Notes: generated by a model from the sequence alone, not told the origin. Shown: positions 25,339-37,122, counted from the stretch's first letter. The stretch: 64,000 bases of DNA from Sphingobium arseniciresistens (GCA_029167225.1 JARFNK010000007.1:62001-126000), one strand, 5' to 3'. Numbers and translations are program-made.

Positions 25339-25848
25339 ATGAAACATCTTTCCCGGACCATGCTCACGGCCTGCGCCATCATCGCCCTGGCCGCATGTTC
25401 GAAGAAGCCCCCCAAGGAACTGCCACCGGCACCCGCGGGCTCCACGACCGAGCAGACCGCACCCGCGCCCACCGGCCCCGTAAAGGGCAGCCAGGAGGAC
25501 TTCATCGCCAGCGTGTCTTCCGACCGCGTCTATTTCGACACCGACAAATATGATGTCGATGCGGAGGACCAGGCGACGCTGCGCAGCCAGGCGACCTGGC
25601 TGCAGGCAAACCCGAATGTGCGCGTGACGATCGAAGGCCATGCCGACGAGCGCGGCACCCGCGACTATAACCTTGCTCTGGGCGAGCGCCGCGCGAACTC
25701 CGCGAAGAACTACCTGGCATCGCTGGGGATCGATTCCAGCCGCATCACCACGGTCAGCTATGGCAAGGAACGCCCGGCTGCACTGGGATCGGATGAGGCC
25801 GCATGGGCGCAGAACCGCCGCGCAGTGACTGTTACGGTTCAGTATTGA
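25339..25848 (+). CDS. pal: Peptidoglycan-associated lipoprotein Pal
   Basis: 169-residue outer-membrane lipoprotein. Lipobox IALAAC (Cys20), a Pro-rich linker, then an OmpA-like peptidoglycan-binding domain with 'VRVTIEGHADERGTRDYN' and 'LGERRANSAKNYL', which include the conserved Asp and Arg that bind diaminopimelate. A strong AAGGAG lies 7-8 bases before the ATG. The 149 bp separating it from tolB leave room for a promoter of its own. No cpoB (ybgF) gene follows. Confidence 0.97.
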   Translation: MKHLSRTMLTACAIIALAACSKKPPKELPPAPAGSTTEQTAPAPTGPVKGSQEDFIASVSSDRVYFDTDKYDVDAEDQATLRSQATWLQANPNVRVTIEGHADERGTRDYNLALGERRANSAKNYLASLGIDSSRITTVSYGKERPAALGSDEAAWAQNRRAVTVTVQY

Positions 25849-25901
25849 TCCAACGATATCCCTGAAGGCCGACTATAGGATTGGCCCTTGCGGAGATTTC
25901 G

Positions 25902-25933
25902 AGGCCCGGCAGCATCTCTGCCGGGCCTTTTTT
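25902..25933 (+). terminator. Rho-independent terminator after pal
   Basis: Ten-bp GC-rich stem GGCCCGGCAG / CTGCCGGGCC with a 5-base loop followed by six T, 54 bases after the pal stop. It closes the tol-pal operon. Confidence 0.92.
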
Positions 25934-26020
25934 GTTGCGCGCGATAACCTCCGCTTAGCGTGTCGTTCCTATGATGCGCTTGGAGGCCGGGGAGCCTCCG
26001 ACATTGGGGAATTGCATATC

Positions 26021-26677
26021 GTGCGTAATCTTGTTTCTGCTTCTGTTATTTCAGCAATCTTCCTGTTGGCCACGCCTGCGTTCGCGCAGGGCGACGACGC
26101 GCGGCTGACTGCAAGCGTCTCCGCCGGCTCGCTCGGCGTCGGTCCCGAACTCGCCTATCGCCTGTCCGACACCATCGGCATTCGCGGCAATGCGAGCCTG
26201 CTGTCGGTGAGCCATGATTTCGATTCCGACGACCTGACCTATGACGGCAAGGTGAAGCTGCGTTCGGCGGGCTTGATGCTGGACGTCTATCCCTTTGGTG
26301 GCGGCTTCCGCATTTCCGGCGGCGCCCGGATCAACGGCAACAAGGGGCGCGTGATCGCGGCGCCAGCCAGCGCCGTCACCATCAATGGCACCAGCTACAC
26401 GCCGGCACAGATCGGCACCCTGCGCGGCGAGGCAGAGGTTAAGGACTTCGCCCCTGCGCTGACGCTTGGCTATGGCGGCGGCATGGGCCGGGGCTTCGCC
26501 TTTGGCGTGGAAGCCGGCGCGCTGTTCCAGGGCAAGGTGAAGATGCGCAACTTCACGTCCAGCTCGGGCCTCGTTTCGGCGGCGGACCTTGAGGAGGAGC
26601 GCCAGTCGATCCAGGATGACGTGGATGACTACAAGCTCTATCCGATCCTGCAGTTCTCGCTGGGCTATCGCTTCTGA
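26021..26677 (+). CDS. Outer-membrane beta-barrel protein
   Basis: About 218 residues with a cleavable signal peptide (ends 'LLATPAFAQG') and alternating aromatic/polar strands that end in 'ILQFSLGYRF', a terminal Phe signal typical of BAM-inserted barrels. It probably has eight strands. Similar sphingomonad proteins are annotated only as outer-membrane or porin-family proteins. The GTG start at 26021 is preferred because GGGGA lies ten bases upstream; a TTG at 26012 would be one base from that site. It stands alone between two terminators. Confidence 0.72.
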   Translation: MRNLVSASVISAIFLLATPAFAQGDDARLTASVSAGSLGVGPELAYRLSDTIGIRGNASLLSVSHDFDSDDLTYDGKVKLRSAGLMLDVYPFGGGFRISGGARINGNKGRVIAAPASAVTINGTSYTPAQIGTLRGEAEVKDFAPALTLGYGGGMGRGFAFGVEAGALFQGKVKMRNFTSSSGLVSAADLEEERQSIQDDVDDYKLYPILQFSLGYRF

Positions 26678-26710
26678 TCCAGCGCAGCGGCGGCCGGCAT
26701 CCGGTATAAG

Positions 26711-26745
26711 AAAAGCCCGCCGATCGTGATGATCGGCGGGCTTTT
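26711..26745. terminator. Bidirectional terminator between convergent genes
   Basis: Perfect 15-bp stem AAAAGCCCGCCGATC / GATCGGCGGGCTTTT with a 5-base loop. The A-run and T-run at its ends let it work on both strands, for the barrel protein gene on plus and the small conserved gene on minus. Confidence 0.92.
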
Positions 26746-26777
26746 CCGTTTGCTTCAGTCATCCGGCGGCGCGGGCG

Positions 26778-27080
26778 TCAGACCCGGCGCTTGCCGGTCA
26801 TCGCGGCGCTGCCGAAGGCGCCGAGCTGGATCGTGCCGGTCAGCGTATCGCCCTCGACCACGGCTTCGGCTTCCAGCGTCATCGGCATGGGGATGGTCAT
26901 GTCCATCGTCCAGGTCAGGCGATTCCCGTCGACCTTGCCGTTCTTCACGTCCAGCGAGCCGAGCGGGCTGGCATTGGTGCCGTGAAAGGTCGCGCCGTTG
27001 CTGATGACGGTGAACACGCTGGTCTGGTCGCCCATCGGGGTCTTGGTCACGCAATCATAGGCGCCATCGACTTCGGCCAT
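26778..27080 (-). CDS. Conserved hypothetical protein, about 100 residues
   Basis: 100-residue protein without signal peptide or TM. The sequence alternates beta-strand-like stretches ('TVISNGATFHGTNASPLGSL', 'LTGTIQLGAFGSAAMTGKR'), suggesting a small lipocalin-like or beta-barrel fold. I recognise no family-specific catalytic residue. It is convergent with the barrel gene and follows the M16 peptidase gene by 57 bp on the same strand, so the two may be cotranscribed. Confidence 0.7.
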   Translation of the reverse strand: MAEVDGAYDCVTKTPMGDQTSVFTVISNGATFHGTNASPLGSLDVKNGKVDGNRLTWTMDMTIPMPMTLEAEAVVEGDTLTGTIQLGAFGSAAMTGKRRV

Positions 27081-27137
27081 TCTATTTACTCCTGTTCCTG
27101 TCCGCCTTCATTCCTGTCGGTCCGTGCGGGTCGGCCC

Positions 27138-30020
27138 CTATTTGGCGGGAACGGCCGTGCTGTCAACGGCGGCGGGGGTAAGGGCGTCCGCTTTGGGCTC
27201 CTCCACGCTGACCGGCATGTTGAGCGCCTTGAGCTGCGGCAGCACCTGGCCCGGATCGCCCACCACGACCCAGCGGATGTTCGCCGGATCAATGACGGCG
27301 CGGGCGGCCTCGTTCATGTTCTGTGGCGTCAGCGACTTATACTGGGTCGCCAGCGTCTCGACATAGTTGAACGGGCGACCGAACAGCACGTCCGCGCGCA
27401 TCTGCGCCAGGACAGCGCCGGCCGTTTCATATTGCCCCGGCAGCGCCGCGATATTGCCCTTCACCACCCGGTTGAACTCGGCCGGGGTGACGCCCTTGGG
27501 ACCAAGGAAATCCTTGATGTCGGTCAGGATGGCGCTGATCGCCGGCCCGGTCTTGTCCGCCTGCACCGGCGCGACGATGATATAGGGGCTGCGCTCCGCC
27601 CGTTCGGCGAGGTAGGACGCCGCACCATAGGACCAGGCCTTGGTCTCGCGGATGTCGACATTGATGCGGGACTGAAAATCCTCGCCCAGCACGTTGTTCG
27701 CGGCGTTGAACGGCACCAGCGGATCGCGGCCCGTCACATTGGTCACGAAACCGCCAAGGATGACCGACTGGGGCGATTGCGGGCGCGGGATGAAGGTGAT
27801 GCCGGGGTTTGCCGGAGGCACGGCGGCCGAGAAGTCCTTCGTGCCCTTCATGTCCCGCGTCGAGCGCCAGGTGGTGAAGCGCGCTTCCAGCAGCGGCTTG
27901 ATCGCTGCCAGGGTCGTGTCGCCGACGATGAAGATCTCCGCATTATCCGGCCTGATCCAGCGATGATGATAGCTGGCGAGCTCCGACTGCGTCAGCCTGC
28001 CGACGGTCGGCGTGTCGCCCAGGCCGCGGCTCGGCACGCCATAGGGGTGCCGGGCGCCATAGAGCAGCGGGAAGATCGCCCGGCCGGCAAGGCCCTGCGG
28101 ATTGGCCTTTTCCTGCGCGATCTGGGTCAGCTGGATGGCGCGCATCCGCTCGACCTCGCGCGGGGCGAAGGCCGGGTTCTGGATGACGTCCGCCAGAAGA
28201 TCCATCGACGGCGCCAGATTTGCGGTCAGGGCGAAGAGCGAGATGGTCGTGCGGTCCATCGATTGCCCGGTGGAGATGTTGGCGCCGAGCCGCTCCTGTT
28301 CCTCCGCGATCTGGACGGAGGTGCGGGTGCGGGTGCCTTCCTCCAGCAGGGAGAGCATCAGCTGGCTGACGCCAAGCTGGTCCCTGGGATCGGACGCGAT
28401 ACCGGCGTCGAAGCTGACCGACATCTGCAAGGTAGGCACGGTCGATCGGCGGGCGAAATGCACCTTGATGCCGTTGGAAAGCGTGGTGCTCTCCACATCG
28501 GGGAAATCGACGCCGGGACTGGGCTTTACCTCGGGCATGGCCATGGTCGGCTTGGGCGGCACGACTTCGACCTGCGTGGCGGTGCTCGCCGGGCCTTGCG
28601 CTTCCTCATAGGCGTCGCGCTCGCCCGGATCGACGCGCAGCGCATAGACCGGCCGGGTCAGCCACTTCTGCATCGCCGCCTTCACGCTCGCGGGCGTCTG
28701 CGCGGCGAGGTTGGCAAGGGCTTTCTTGTAGAAGGCGGGATCGTTCGAATAGAGCGCGCCCTCCGCCAGCGTCGACGCCTTTCCGCCAAAGCCGCCGACG
28801 ACTTCCAGCCCGCCGATCTGCGCCGCGATCTGCCGCGCGATGACGCGCTGGACTTCATCCTGCGTCGGCCCCTTGGCGATCAGGTCCGCGATGATCGCGT
28901 CGAGCCGGGCGGAGACCTTGGCGGGGTCCACGCCGGGCTTCACGTCCACCGACGCCTCGAACTGCGACATCTGCTCGAAGCTCTGCAGCCCGGCGGTGAC
29001 GGCGACGGCCAGCTGCTCGTCGCGCACCAGGATATTGTCCAGCCGGGAACTGGCAAGGCCGCCCAGCACCGCCCCGCCGATGTCCAGCGGCGCATTGTCG
29101 GGATCGTTGAGGCCAGGGACGATCCATGTGCGGTAGAGGCGCGTGGTCGCGACCCTGTCCTTCATCACCTGATCGACACGGGCGGGCAGGGTGGGGACGG
29201 GCGCGGCGGGCAGGACGACGGGCTTCCCCTTCGGGATCTTCGCGAAATATTTTTCGATCAGTGGTTTTGCGTTCTTCGCGTCGATATCGCCCGCCAGCAC
29301 GAGGATGGCGTTGTTCGGGCCATAGTGATCGGTGAACCAGCGATGCACGTCCTGCAGGCTGGCGGCGTCCAGATCGGCCATGGAGCCGATGGTGGTGTGG
29401 CCATAGGGGTGATCGGGCGGGAACAGCGCGGCGGTCTGCGCATATTGGACAAGCCCGAAGGGCTGGTTGTCGCCCTGCCGCTTTTCGTTCTGCACGACGC
29501 CGCGCTGGGCATCGAGCTTGGGCTGGGTGACGGCGCCGAGCAGGTGGCCCATGCGGTCGGCCTCCATGAACAGCGCAAGGTCGAGCGCGCCGGTGGGCAC
29601 GGTCTCGATATAATTGGTGCGGTCGAACCAGGTGGAGCCGTTGGTCGGCGTGGAGCCCGCCGCCGTCAGTGGCTCGTCGAAATTGGGGACATTTTCCGAT
29701 CCGCCGAACATCAGATGCTCGAACAGATGGGCAAAGCCGGTCTTGCCCTTCGGCTCGTTCTTGGAACCGACCCGGTAATAGACGGTGACCCCGACCACCG
29801 GCGCCTTGCGATCGGTGTGGACGATGACCCGCAGCCCGTTCGCTAGCGTGAATTCCTCATAAGGAATGTCGACCTTCGCCGCGAGGGTGGAGACCGGCGC
29901 GGGGGCTGCACTGGCCGATGTGGCGCTCTGGGCAAGGGCTGGCGCGCTGCCCGCGCAAAGGGCGATGGGCGATACGGCGAGCGCCAGGGCAAGGCTGAAA
30001 CGGATCGTGCGATTGGGCAT
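27138..30020 (-). CDS. M16 family zinc peptidase (two tandem M16 units), exported
   Basis: 960-residue exported pitrilysin-type metallopeptidase. The signal peptide spans about 1-31. The zinc site HXXEH is 'HLFEH' at 98-102, followed about 70 residues later by the conserved Glu region ('GVVQNEKRQGDNQPFG'). A second M16 half from about residue 500 has no HXXEH and is the usual inactive structural half. The frame is open to 30089, but the Met at 30020 directly precedes the signal peptide and has AGAGGAT upstream. It probably degrades peptides in the periplasm. Divergent from the M28 peptidase gene. Confidence 0.9.
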   Translation of the reverse strand: MPNRTIRFSLALALAVSPIALCAGSAPALAQSATSASAAPAPVSTLAAKVDIPYEEFTLANGLRVIVHTDRKAPVVGVTVYYRVGSKNEPKGKTGFAHLFEHLMFGGSENVPNFDEPLTAAGSTPTNGSTWFDRTNYIETVPTGALDLALFMEADRMGHLLGAVTQPKLDAQRGVVQNEKRQGDNQPFGLVQYAQTAALFPPDHPYGHTTIGSMADLDAASLQDVHRWFTDHYGPNNAILVLAGDIDAKNAKPLIEKYFAKIPKGKPVVLPAAPVPTLPARVDQVMKDRVATTRLYRTWIVPGLNDPDNAPLDIGGAVLGGLASSRLDNILVRDEQLAVAVTAGLQSFEQMSQFEASVDVKPGVDPAKVSARLDAIIADLIAKGPTQDEVQRVIARQIAAQIGGLEVVGGFGGKASTLAEGALYSNDPAFYKKALANLAAQTPASVKAAMQKWLTRPVYALRVDPGERDAYEEAQGPASTATQVEVVPPKPTMAMPEVKPSPGVDFPDVESTTLSNGIKVHFARRSTVPTLQMSVSFDAGIASDPRDQLGVSQLMLSLLEEGTRTRTSVQIAEEQERLGANISTGQSMDRTTISLFALTANLAPSMDLLADVIQNPAFAPREVERMRAIQLTQIAQEKANPQGLAGRAIFPLLYGARHPYGVPSRGLGDTPTVGRLTQSELASYHHRWIRPDNAEIFIVGDTTLAAIKPLLEARFTTWRSTRDMKGTKDFSAAVPPANPGITFIPRPQSPQSVILGGFVTNVTGRDPLVPFNAANNVLGEDFQSRINVDIRETKAWSYGAASYLAERAERSPYIIVAPVQADKTGPAISAILTDIKDFLGPKGVTPAEFNRVVKGNIAALPGQYETAGAVLAQMRADVLFGRPFNYVETLATQYKSLTPQNMNEAARAVIDPANIRWVVVGDPGQVLPQLKALNMPVSVEEPKADALTPAAVDSTAVPAK

Positions 30021-30189
30021 GAATATCCTCTGGATCGACAGGGAACGGCCGGCATTCGGGGCGTCCGGCTCGCGCATGGCCATCAACATAGCGGGGCGTT
30101 ATAGCGGTGCAATACGCTTTCCGCTGGACAGGGCCGTTGCCCGCGATAGGCTCCCGCGCCATGAACGGATAAGAGGGAACCCCCTGGAA

Positions 30190-31848
30190 ATGAAACTGCC
30201 TTTTGCCGCGATGGCACTCTGCCTTGCCGCTGCGGCCTCCGCCCAAAGCACCGCCCCGGCCCCGTCGGACCCCGTGTTCACGGCTGCCCAGGTGCGCGCG
30301 CACGTCGATTTTCTTGCCGACGACCTGCTTGAAGGCCGCGACACCGGCAGCCGCGGGCATGAGATCGCCGCCCGCTATGTCGCCAGCCGTTTCGAGGCAC
30401 TGGGGCTGAAGCCCGGTGGCGACAATGGCGGCTGGTATCAGACCATCACCTTCCAGCAGACCGACCGGACGGAAACGCCGGGCTCCGTCAGCATCACTGG
30501 TCCTGCCGGCGAGAAGAGCTGGACCCATGGCACCGACGTCCTGGTCAGCCTGCCCGCCAACGGCACGAAGGAGGATGTCACCGCGCCGCTGGTGTTCGTG
30601 GGCTATGGTATCGAGGATGCGCGGCTTGGCATCAACGATTATGCCGGGCTGGACGTGAAGGGGAAGATCGTCGTCGCCCTGCGCGGCTATCCCCGTGGCC
30701 TGCCGAGCGAGGAAGGCGCGCATGTCTCCGCGACCAAGGCGAAGGCGGCGCAGGCCCATGGCGCGATCGGCATGCTGAGCGTCGGTACCGCGCTGTCGAT
30801 GAAGACGCGTCCCTGGTCGCGCATGGTGCAGGTCGCCGACGAGCCCGACTTTTCCTGGGTCGACAAGGATGACAAGCCGTTCGACGAGGCGCCCGGCATC
30901 CGGGTGACGGCATCGCTGAACGATCCTGCGGTAGCGGCGGTGTTCGCAGGGGCACCCAAATCCATCGCGGCGATCCGTGCGGAAGCCGACAAGAGCGGCG
31001 GTCGGCCGAAGGGCTTCCCGCTCAAGACCAGCGCCCATGTGTCCGTGGAGGGGCATGGCGTTCGCGTGACCAGCCCCAATGTCGTCGCCATCCTGCCGGG
31101 ATCGGACCCGAAGCTCGCGGCGCAATATGTCGCGCTCTCCGCCCATCTCGACCATATCGGCATCAGCAAGCCGAAGCCGGGAGACAAGCCGGGCACCGAC
31201 TATATCAACAATGGCGCGCTCGATAATGCCGCCGGCATCGCCACCATGCTGGAAGTCGCGCGGGCGATGGCGGAGGCGCCGGTGAAGCCGCGCCGCTCGA
31301 TCATCTTCGTGGCCTCGACCGGCGAGGAAAAGGGGCTGCTTGGCGCCGACTATTTCGCCCGCCATCCGTCCGTGCCGGTGTCGCAGATCGTCGGCAATGT
31401 CGATCTCGACATGCCGTTGCTGCTCTATCGCTTCACGGACCTGACCGCCTTTGGCGCGGATCACTCCACGCTGGGGCCGATCGTGGCGAAGGCTGTCGCA
31501 CCGATGGGCGTGAAGCTCTCGCCCGATCCGATGCCGCAGGAGGGCATCTTCACCCGTTCCGACCATTATATGTTCGTGAAGCAGGGCGTGCCCGCCGTCT
31601 TCCTCGCCACCGGCTATGCCAATGGCGGCGAAAAGGCCTGGGGCGCCTTTCTGAGCGGCAACTACCACCATCCGGGCGACGACATGAAGCAGGCGATCGA
31701 TTGGGACTCCGGCGCACGCTTTGCCGAGGCGAATTACCGCATCACCCGCGCCATGGCGGACGACGACGCGCCGCCGATGTGGTTCAAGGGCGACTTCTTC
31801 GGCGACACCTTCGCGCCGAACGCGCCCAAGGCCGACAAGGCGAAGTGA
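30190..31848 (+). CDS. M28 family aminopeptidase, exported
   Basis: 552-residue zinc aminopeptidase of the M28 (PA-domain containing) group. The signal peptide is 'MKLPFAAMALCLAAAASAQ'. A protease-associated domain lies in the middle, around residues 110-250. Metal and catalytic motifs follow: 'SAHLDHIG', 'GALDNAAGIA', 'STGEEKGLLGADYF' and 'NVDLDM'. It probably removes N-terminal residues from peptides in the periplasm, complementing the divergently encoded M16 enzyme. An internal ATG is chosen for the start because it begins the signal peptide; upstream in-frame sequence is antisense to the M16 gene. Confidence 0.9.
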   Translation: MKLPFAAMALCLAAAASAQSTAPAPSDPVFTAAQVRAHVDFLADDLLEGRDTGSRGHEIAARYVASRFEALGLKPGGDNGGWYQTITFQQTDRTETPGSVSITGPAGEKSWTHGTDVLVSLPANGTKEDVTAPLVFVGYGIEDARLGINDYAGLDVKGKIVVALRGYPRGLPSEEGAHVSATKAKAAQAHGAIGMLSVGTALSMKTRPWSRMVQVADEPDFSWVDKDDKPFDEAPGIRVTASLNDPAVAAVFAGAPKSIAAIRAEADKSGGRPKGFPLKTSAHVSVEGHGVRVTSPNVVAILPGSDPKLAAQYVALSAHLDHIGISKPKPGDKPGTDYINNGALDNAAGIATMLEVARAMAEAPVKPRRSIIFVASTGEEKGLLGADYFARHPSVPVSQIVGNVDLDMPLLLYRFTDLTAFGADHSTLGPIVAKAVAPMGVKLSPDPMPQEGIFTRSDHYMFVKQGVPAVFLATGYANGGEKAWGAFLSGNYHHPGDDMKQAIDWDSGARFAEANYRITRAMADDDAPPMWFKGDFFGDTFAPNAPKADKAK

Positions 31849-31895
31849 AAAGCAATGGGCCGGGCAGCTGGATGCTTCCCGGCCCATTGCTTTTC
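31847..31895 (+). terminator. Long hairpin terminator overlapping the M28 gene stop
   Basis: Eighteen-bp stem (arms 31847-31864 and 31878-31895, core AAAAGCAATGGGCCGGG) with a 13-base loop, ending in TTTTC. The left arm begins inside the TGA stop codon, so termination is immediate. Confidence 0.85.
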
Positions 31896-31987
31896 CGTCA
31901 TGCTGAACTTGTTTCGGTCCCCGTCCCTCCCCATAAATTCGAGCGCGGGAGGATGGATGCTGAAAGACGGTCAGCATGACGAAGGAA
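31896..31987. repeat. REP-like inverted pair (CGTCATGCTGAAC family)
   Basis: CGTCATGCTGA at 31896-31906 and its exact reverse complement TCAGCATGACG at 31971-31981 bracket about 64 bases. The longer unit CGTCATGCTGAACTTGTTTC recurs in variant form at 57152-57171 in this window. Such elements are dispersed between genes in sphingomonads. Confidence 0.6.
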
Positions 31988-32062
31988 AGAGGTGGCGCGT
32001 GGGCCTGCTGCTTGTCGTCGCCCCTTGTTCCACCCCGTAGCATTGCGGATAGACGGCAACCC

Positions 32063-32091
32063 CTTGTGTTGCAAAATTGCAACATTATATC
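32063..32091 (+). promoter_or_regulatory. Probable clpB promoter with embedded palindrome
   Basis: CTTG (32063-32066) and CATTAT (32083-32088) are spaced 16 bases, fitting an alphaproteobacterial RpoH-type heat-shock promoter; the overlapping TTGTGT/TATATC pair would fit a housekeeping sigma. A perfect inverted repeat GTTGCAA-AA-TTGCAAC (32068-32083) fills the spacer, a position where bound protein would block RNA polymerase. The clpB start is 40 bases downstream. Confidence 0.5.
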
Positions 32092-32130
32092 GCCGTCGTT
32101 CGTTCCCGTTACCGGAGCTGTGTTGACCCA

Positions 32131-34710
<2,580 letters not shown>

Positions 34711-34728
34711 GGCGGACTGGATGTGAGA

Positions 34729-34764
34729 GAAGGGGCCGGGCGGCGAGGGTCGCCCGGCCCCTCC
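34729..34764 (+). terminator. Hairpin after clpB
   Basis: GC-rich stem AGGGGCCGGGCG / CGCCCGGCCCCT with an 8-base loop, starting about 20 bases after the clpB stop. The following sequence (CCTTC) is only weakly T-rich. Confidence 0.65.
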
Positions 34765-34769
34765 TTCAC

Positions 34770-35340
34770 CATTGGCTACGGTTTTTTGCGAGGGTGAGGC
34801 CTGCAAGGGACAGGCCGAGCAAATTGGCCCGACCGTGATGTCGGTCACGCCCATCTTCTGACCCCCGCTTTACATCCGAATCGGATGTTTTGCGCTCGCA
34901 GCAAGTCGAATCGTTTTCAGAGCAATCGACGGCTTTCGGGCGCCTTTGGGGGCTATTGTGTCTGTTCTGACTTTCGACTTCGTTGGTGCGCCATGGGCAC
35001 GGATATCGGCGACGATGACCGAAGTGGCCTGTGACCTGGCATTTTCGCCGGCTGCCGTGAATATCACGGTCAGCCGCCATTTTCAGGCTCAGGTGGCGCG
35101 ACTCGTCCGCGACCTTGGCATCGAGGATTTTGTCGAAATCATCGTGGCTGATGATCGTCCAGCTCGGACCAGGATGATGCAAGCGCGCATCTTCAGACGG
35201 CGCGTCATGCAATGAACTGCAAACGCATCATCATCTTTGTCGAAGTGATTGTCCTCATGACGATCATGGCCGTCATGCTCGTCGTGATGGGCGCACCGTC
35301 CCTCGTGCTTGGTTGAACGTCGAGCGCCGGCAACTGCCCC
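34770..35340. other. Unresolved 570-bp stretch: possible decayed His-rich gene (minus) or two small coupled ORFs (plus)
   Basis: No confident gene. On the minus strand, bases near 35310-35230 translate to a His/Asp-rich run ('HHDEHDGHDRHEDNHFDKDD') of metal-binding type; the similarly composed continuation 'SHDDFDKILDAKVADESRHL' is in another frame, and a third frame carries 'FTAAGENARSQATSVIVAD'. That pattern fits a frameshifted remnant of an exported or metal-related protein. On the plus strand, 34946-35215 (89 codons) and 35212-35316 (34 codons, one hydrophobic segment) overlap by ATGA and could be a small coupled pair. A palindrome ACATCCGA-A-TCGGATGT lies at 34872-34888. Codon composition does not decide between strands. 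Confidence 0.3.
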
Positions 35341-36363
35341 TCAATCGAACAACCCATCCTGCGCGCCCTCTGGCGGGTTCAGGCCGAGATGCTTCCACCC
35401 GCCCGCATTCAGGCATCGTCCGCGCGCGGTCCGCGCGATGAGGCCCAGTTGGATGAGATAGGGCTCGATCACTTCCTCGATAGTGTCGCGCGGCTCGGAA
35501 AGGCCGGCGGCGAGGGTCTCCACGCCCACCGGGCCGCCCTTGTAGATGTCCGCGATCATCATCAGGTAGCGGCGGTCCATCAGGTCGAGGCCCAGATGAT
35601 CGACATCCAGCCGGGTGAGGGCGGAATCGGCGGCCCTGGCGTCGACCACCTCGTGCCCAGCGGCATGGGCGAAGTCGCGCACGCGGCGCAGCAGGCGGCC
35701 CGCGATGCGCGGGGTGCCGCGTGACCGGCGGGCGATTTCCCGTGCGCCGTCCGGGGCTATGGGGAGGCCCAGCAGCCCGGCGGCGCGGCGGATTACCAGT
35801 TCCAGCTCGTCCACCGTGTAGAAATTGAGCCGCACCGGAATACCGAAGCGGTCGCGCAGCGGGTTGGTCAGCAGCCCTTGCCGCGTCGTGGCGCCGACCA
35901 GCGTGAACTGCGGCAGGTCGATGCGGACGGAACGGGCGGACGGCCCCTCGCCGATCATCAGGTCGAGCGCGCGGTCCTCCATCGCGGGGTAGAGGATTTC
36001 CTCCACCGCCGGATTGAGCCGGTGGATCTCGTCCACGAACAGCACGTCGCCCTCGTCGAGGTTGGTGAGCAGCGCGGCCAGATCACCCGACTTGGCGATG
36101 ACTGGGCCGGATGTCGCGCGGAAGCCCACGCCCATTTCCTTGGCGACGATCTGCGCCAGCGTCGTCTTGCCAAGGCCGGGCGGACCGAAGAACAGCACAT
36201 GGTCCAGCGCCTCGCCCCGCGCCTTCGCCGCCTGGATGAAGATGCGCAGATTCTCCCGCGCGCCCTTCTGCCCGACGAACTCGTCCAGTGTCTTGGGGCG
36301 CAGCGCGGCGTCGACATCCTCGACGCGGCGGGCGGGGGTGATGAGGCGGTCGCTGTCGGTCAC
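35341..36363 (-). CDS. ruvB: Holliday junction branch migration helicase RuvB
   Basis: 340-residue AAA+ motor of the RuvAB complex. The N-terminal '[18 protein letters not shown]' is typical. Walker A is '[12 protein letters not shown]', Walker B '[11 protein letters not shown]', and sensor/arginine-finger regions follow ('[20 protein letters not shown]'). A winged-helix domain forms the C-terminal third. Its start overlaps the ruvA stop by four bases, so RuvA and RuvB are made from one transcript. Confidence 0.97.
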   Translation of the reverse strand: MTDSDRLITPARRVEDVDAALRPKTLDEFVGQKGARENLRIFIQAAKARGEALDHVLFFGPPGLGKTTLAQIVAKEMGVGFRATSGPVIAKSGDLAALLTNLDEGDVLFVDEIHRLNPAVEEILYPAMEDRALDLMIGEGPSARSVRIDLPQFTLVGATTRQGLLTNPLRDRFGIPVRLNFYTVDELELVIRRAAGLLGLPIAPDGAREIARRSRGTPRIAGRLLRRVRDFAHAAGHEVVDARAADSALTRLDVDHLGLDLMDRRYLMMIADIYKGGPVGVETLAAGLSEPRDTIEEVIEPYLIQLGLIARTARGRCLNAGGWKHLGLNPPEGAQDGLFD

Positions 36364-36965
36364 TTCGCCGCCTTCCGCAGGGCGAGGCGGACCAGTGCGT
36401 CGAGCGTCGCGCCTTCACCCATTTCCTCTTCGGCGGCGGCGACGGCTGTGCTGGCTTCATGCGGCTTGAAGCCCAGATTCTGCAGCGCGGAGACTGCGTC
36501 GGCGCCGTGGCTGCCGCTGGGCAGGGGCGCGCTACCCGCCGCGAGGGCGCTGCCGGCAGGCGCCACGCCGATCTTGTCCTTGAGTTCATTGACGATGCGC
36601 ATGGCGAGCTTCGGGCCGACGCCGTTGGCGCGTGCGACCATCGCCTTGTCGCCCATGGCGATAGCGCGGTGCAGTTCCGAAGGCTCGAGCGCTGAGAGGA
36701 TGGCGAGCGCCACGCGCGATCCCACGCCCTGCACGCCGGTCAGCAGGCGGAACCAGTCGCGTTCCTCGCCGCGCGCGAAGCCGACGAGGCGGATCGAATC
36801 CTCGCTCACCAGCATTTCTGTATGGATGGTCACGGCCTCGCCGATCTTGCCGAGTGCCGCCAGCGTACGCGCCGACGCGCCCACCAGATAGCCCACGCCG
36901 CCCACGTCGATCACCGCATGGTCCAGCCCGGTGCTGTCCAATATGCCCCTGAGTTTGGCGATCAT
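36360..36965 (-). CDS. ruvA: Holliday junction branch migration protein RuvA
   Basis: 201-residue DNA-binding subunit. An N-terminal OB domain ('[20 protein letters not shown]'), tandem helix-hairpin-helix motifs in the centre ('[18 protein letters not shown]', 'KANGVGPK'-type '[18 protein letters not shown]') and a C-terminal UBA-like domain that contacts RuvB. It is first gene of ruvAB; ruvC lies separately about 1 kb away on the same strand with a DUF486 gene between. Confidence 0.96.
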   Translation of the reverse strand: MIAKLRGILDSTGLDHAVIDVGGVGYLVGASARTLAALGKIGEAVTIHTEMLVSEDSIRLVGFARGEERDWFRLLTGVQGVGSRVALAILSALEPSELHRAIAMGDKAMVARANGVGPKLAMRIVNELKDKIGVAPAGSALAAGSAPLPSGSHGADAVSALQNLGFKPHEASTAVAAAEEEMGEGATLDALVRLALRKAAK

Positions 36966-37122
36966 GCTTCCGGCCCCGCGATCATGTTATGTTCTTTAGC
37001 GGATCGTCGCGCGAGCGCCAGCTTTTTGCGCGCTGCGGCGGCGCATCTGGGTGTCGACGGCGAACCCGGCGACGGAATCGATCATGGACAAGGCGCGCAC
37101 GGGGAGGCAGGGATGCGCAGCC

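Noticed and set aside
26982-29846. 954-codon plus-strand frame opposite the M16 peptidase
   Set aside because: His/Arg/Asp-rich composition and no homology; the minus strand encodes the HLFEH peptidase.
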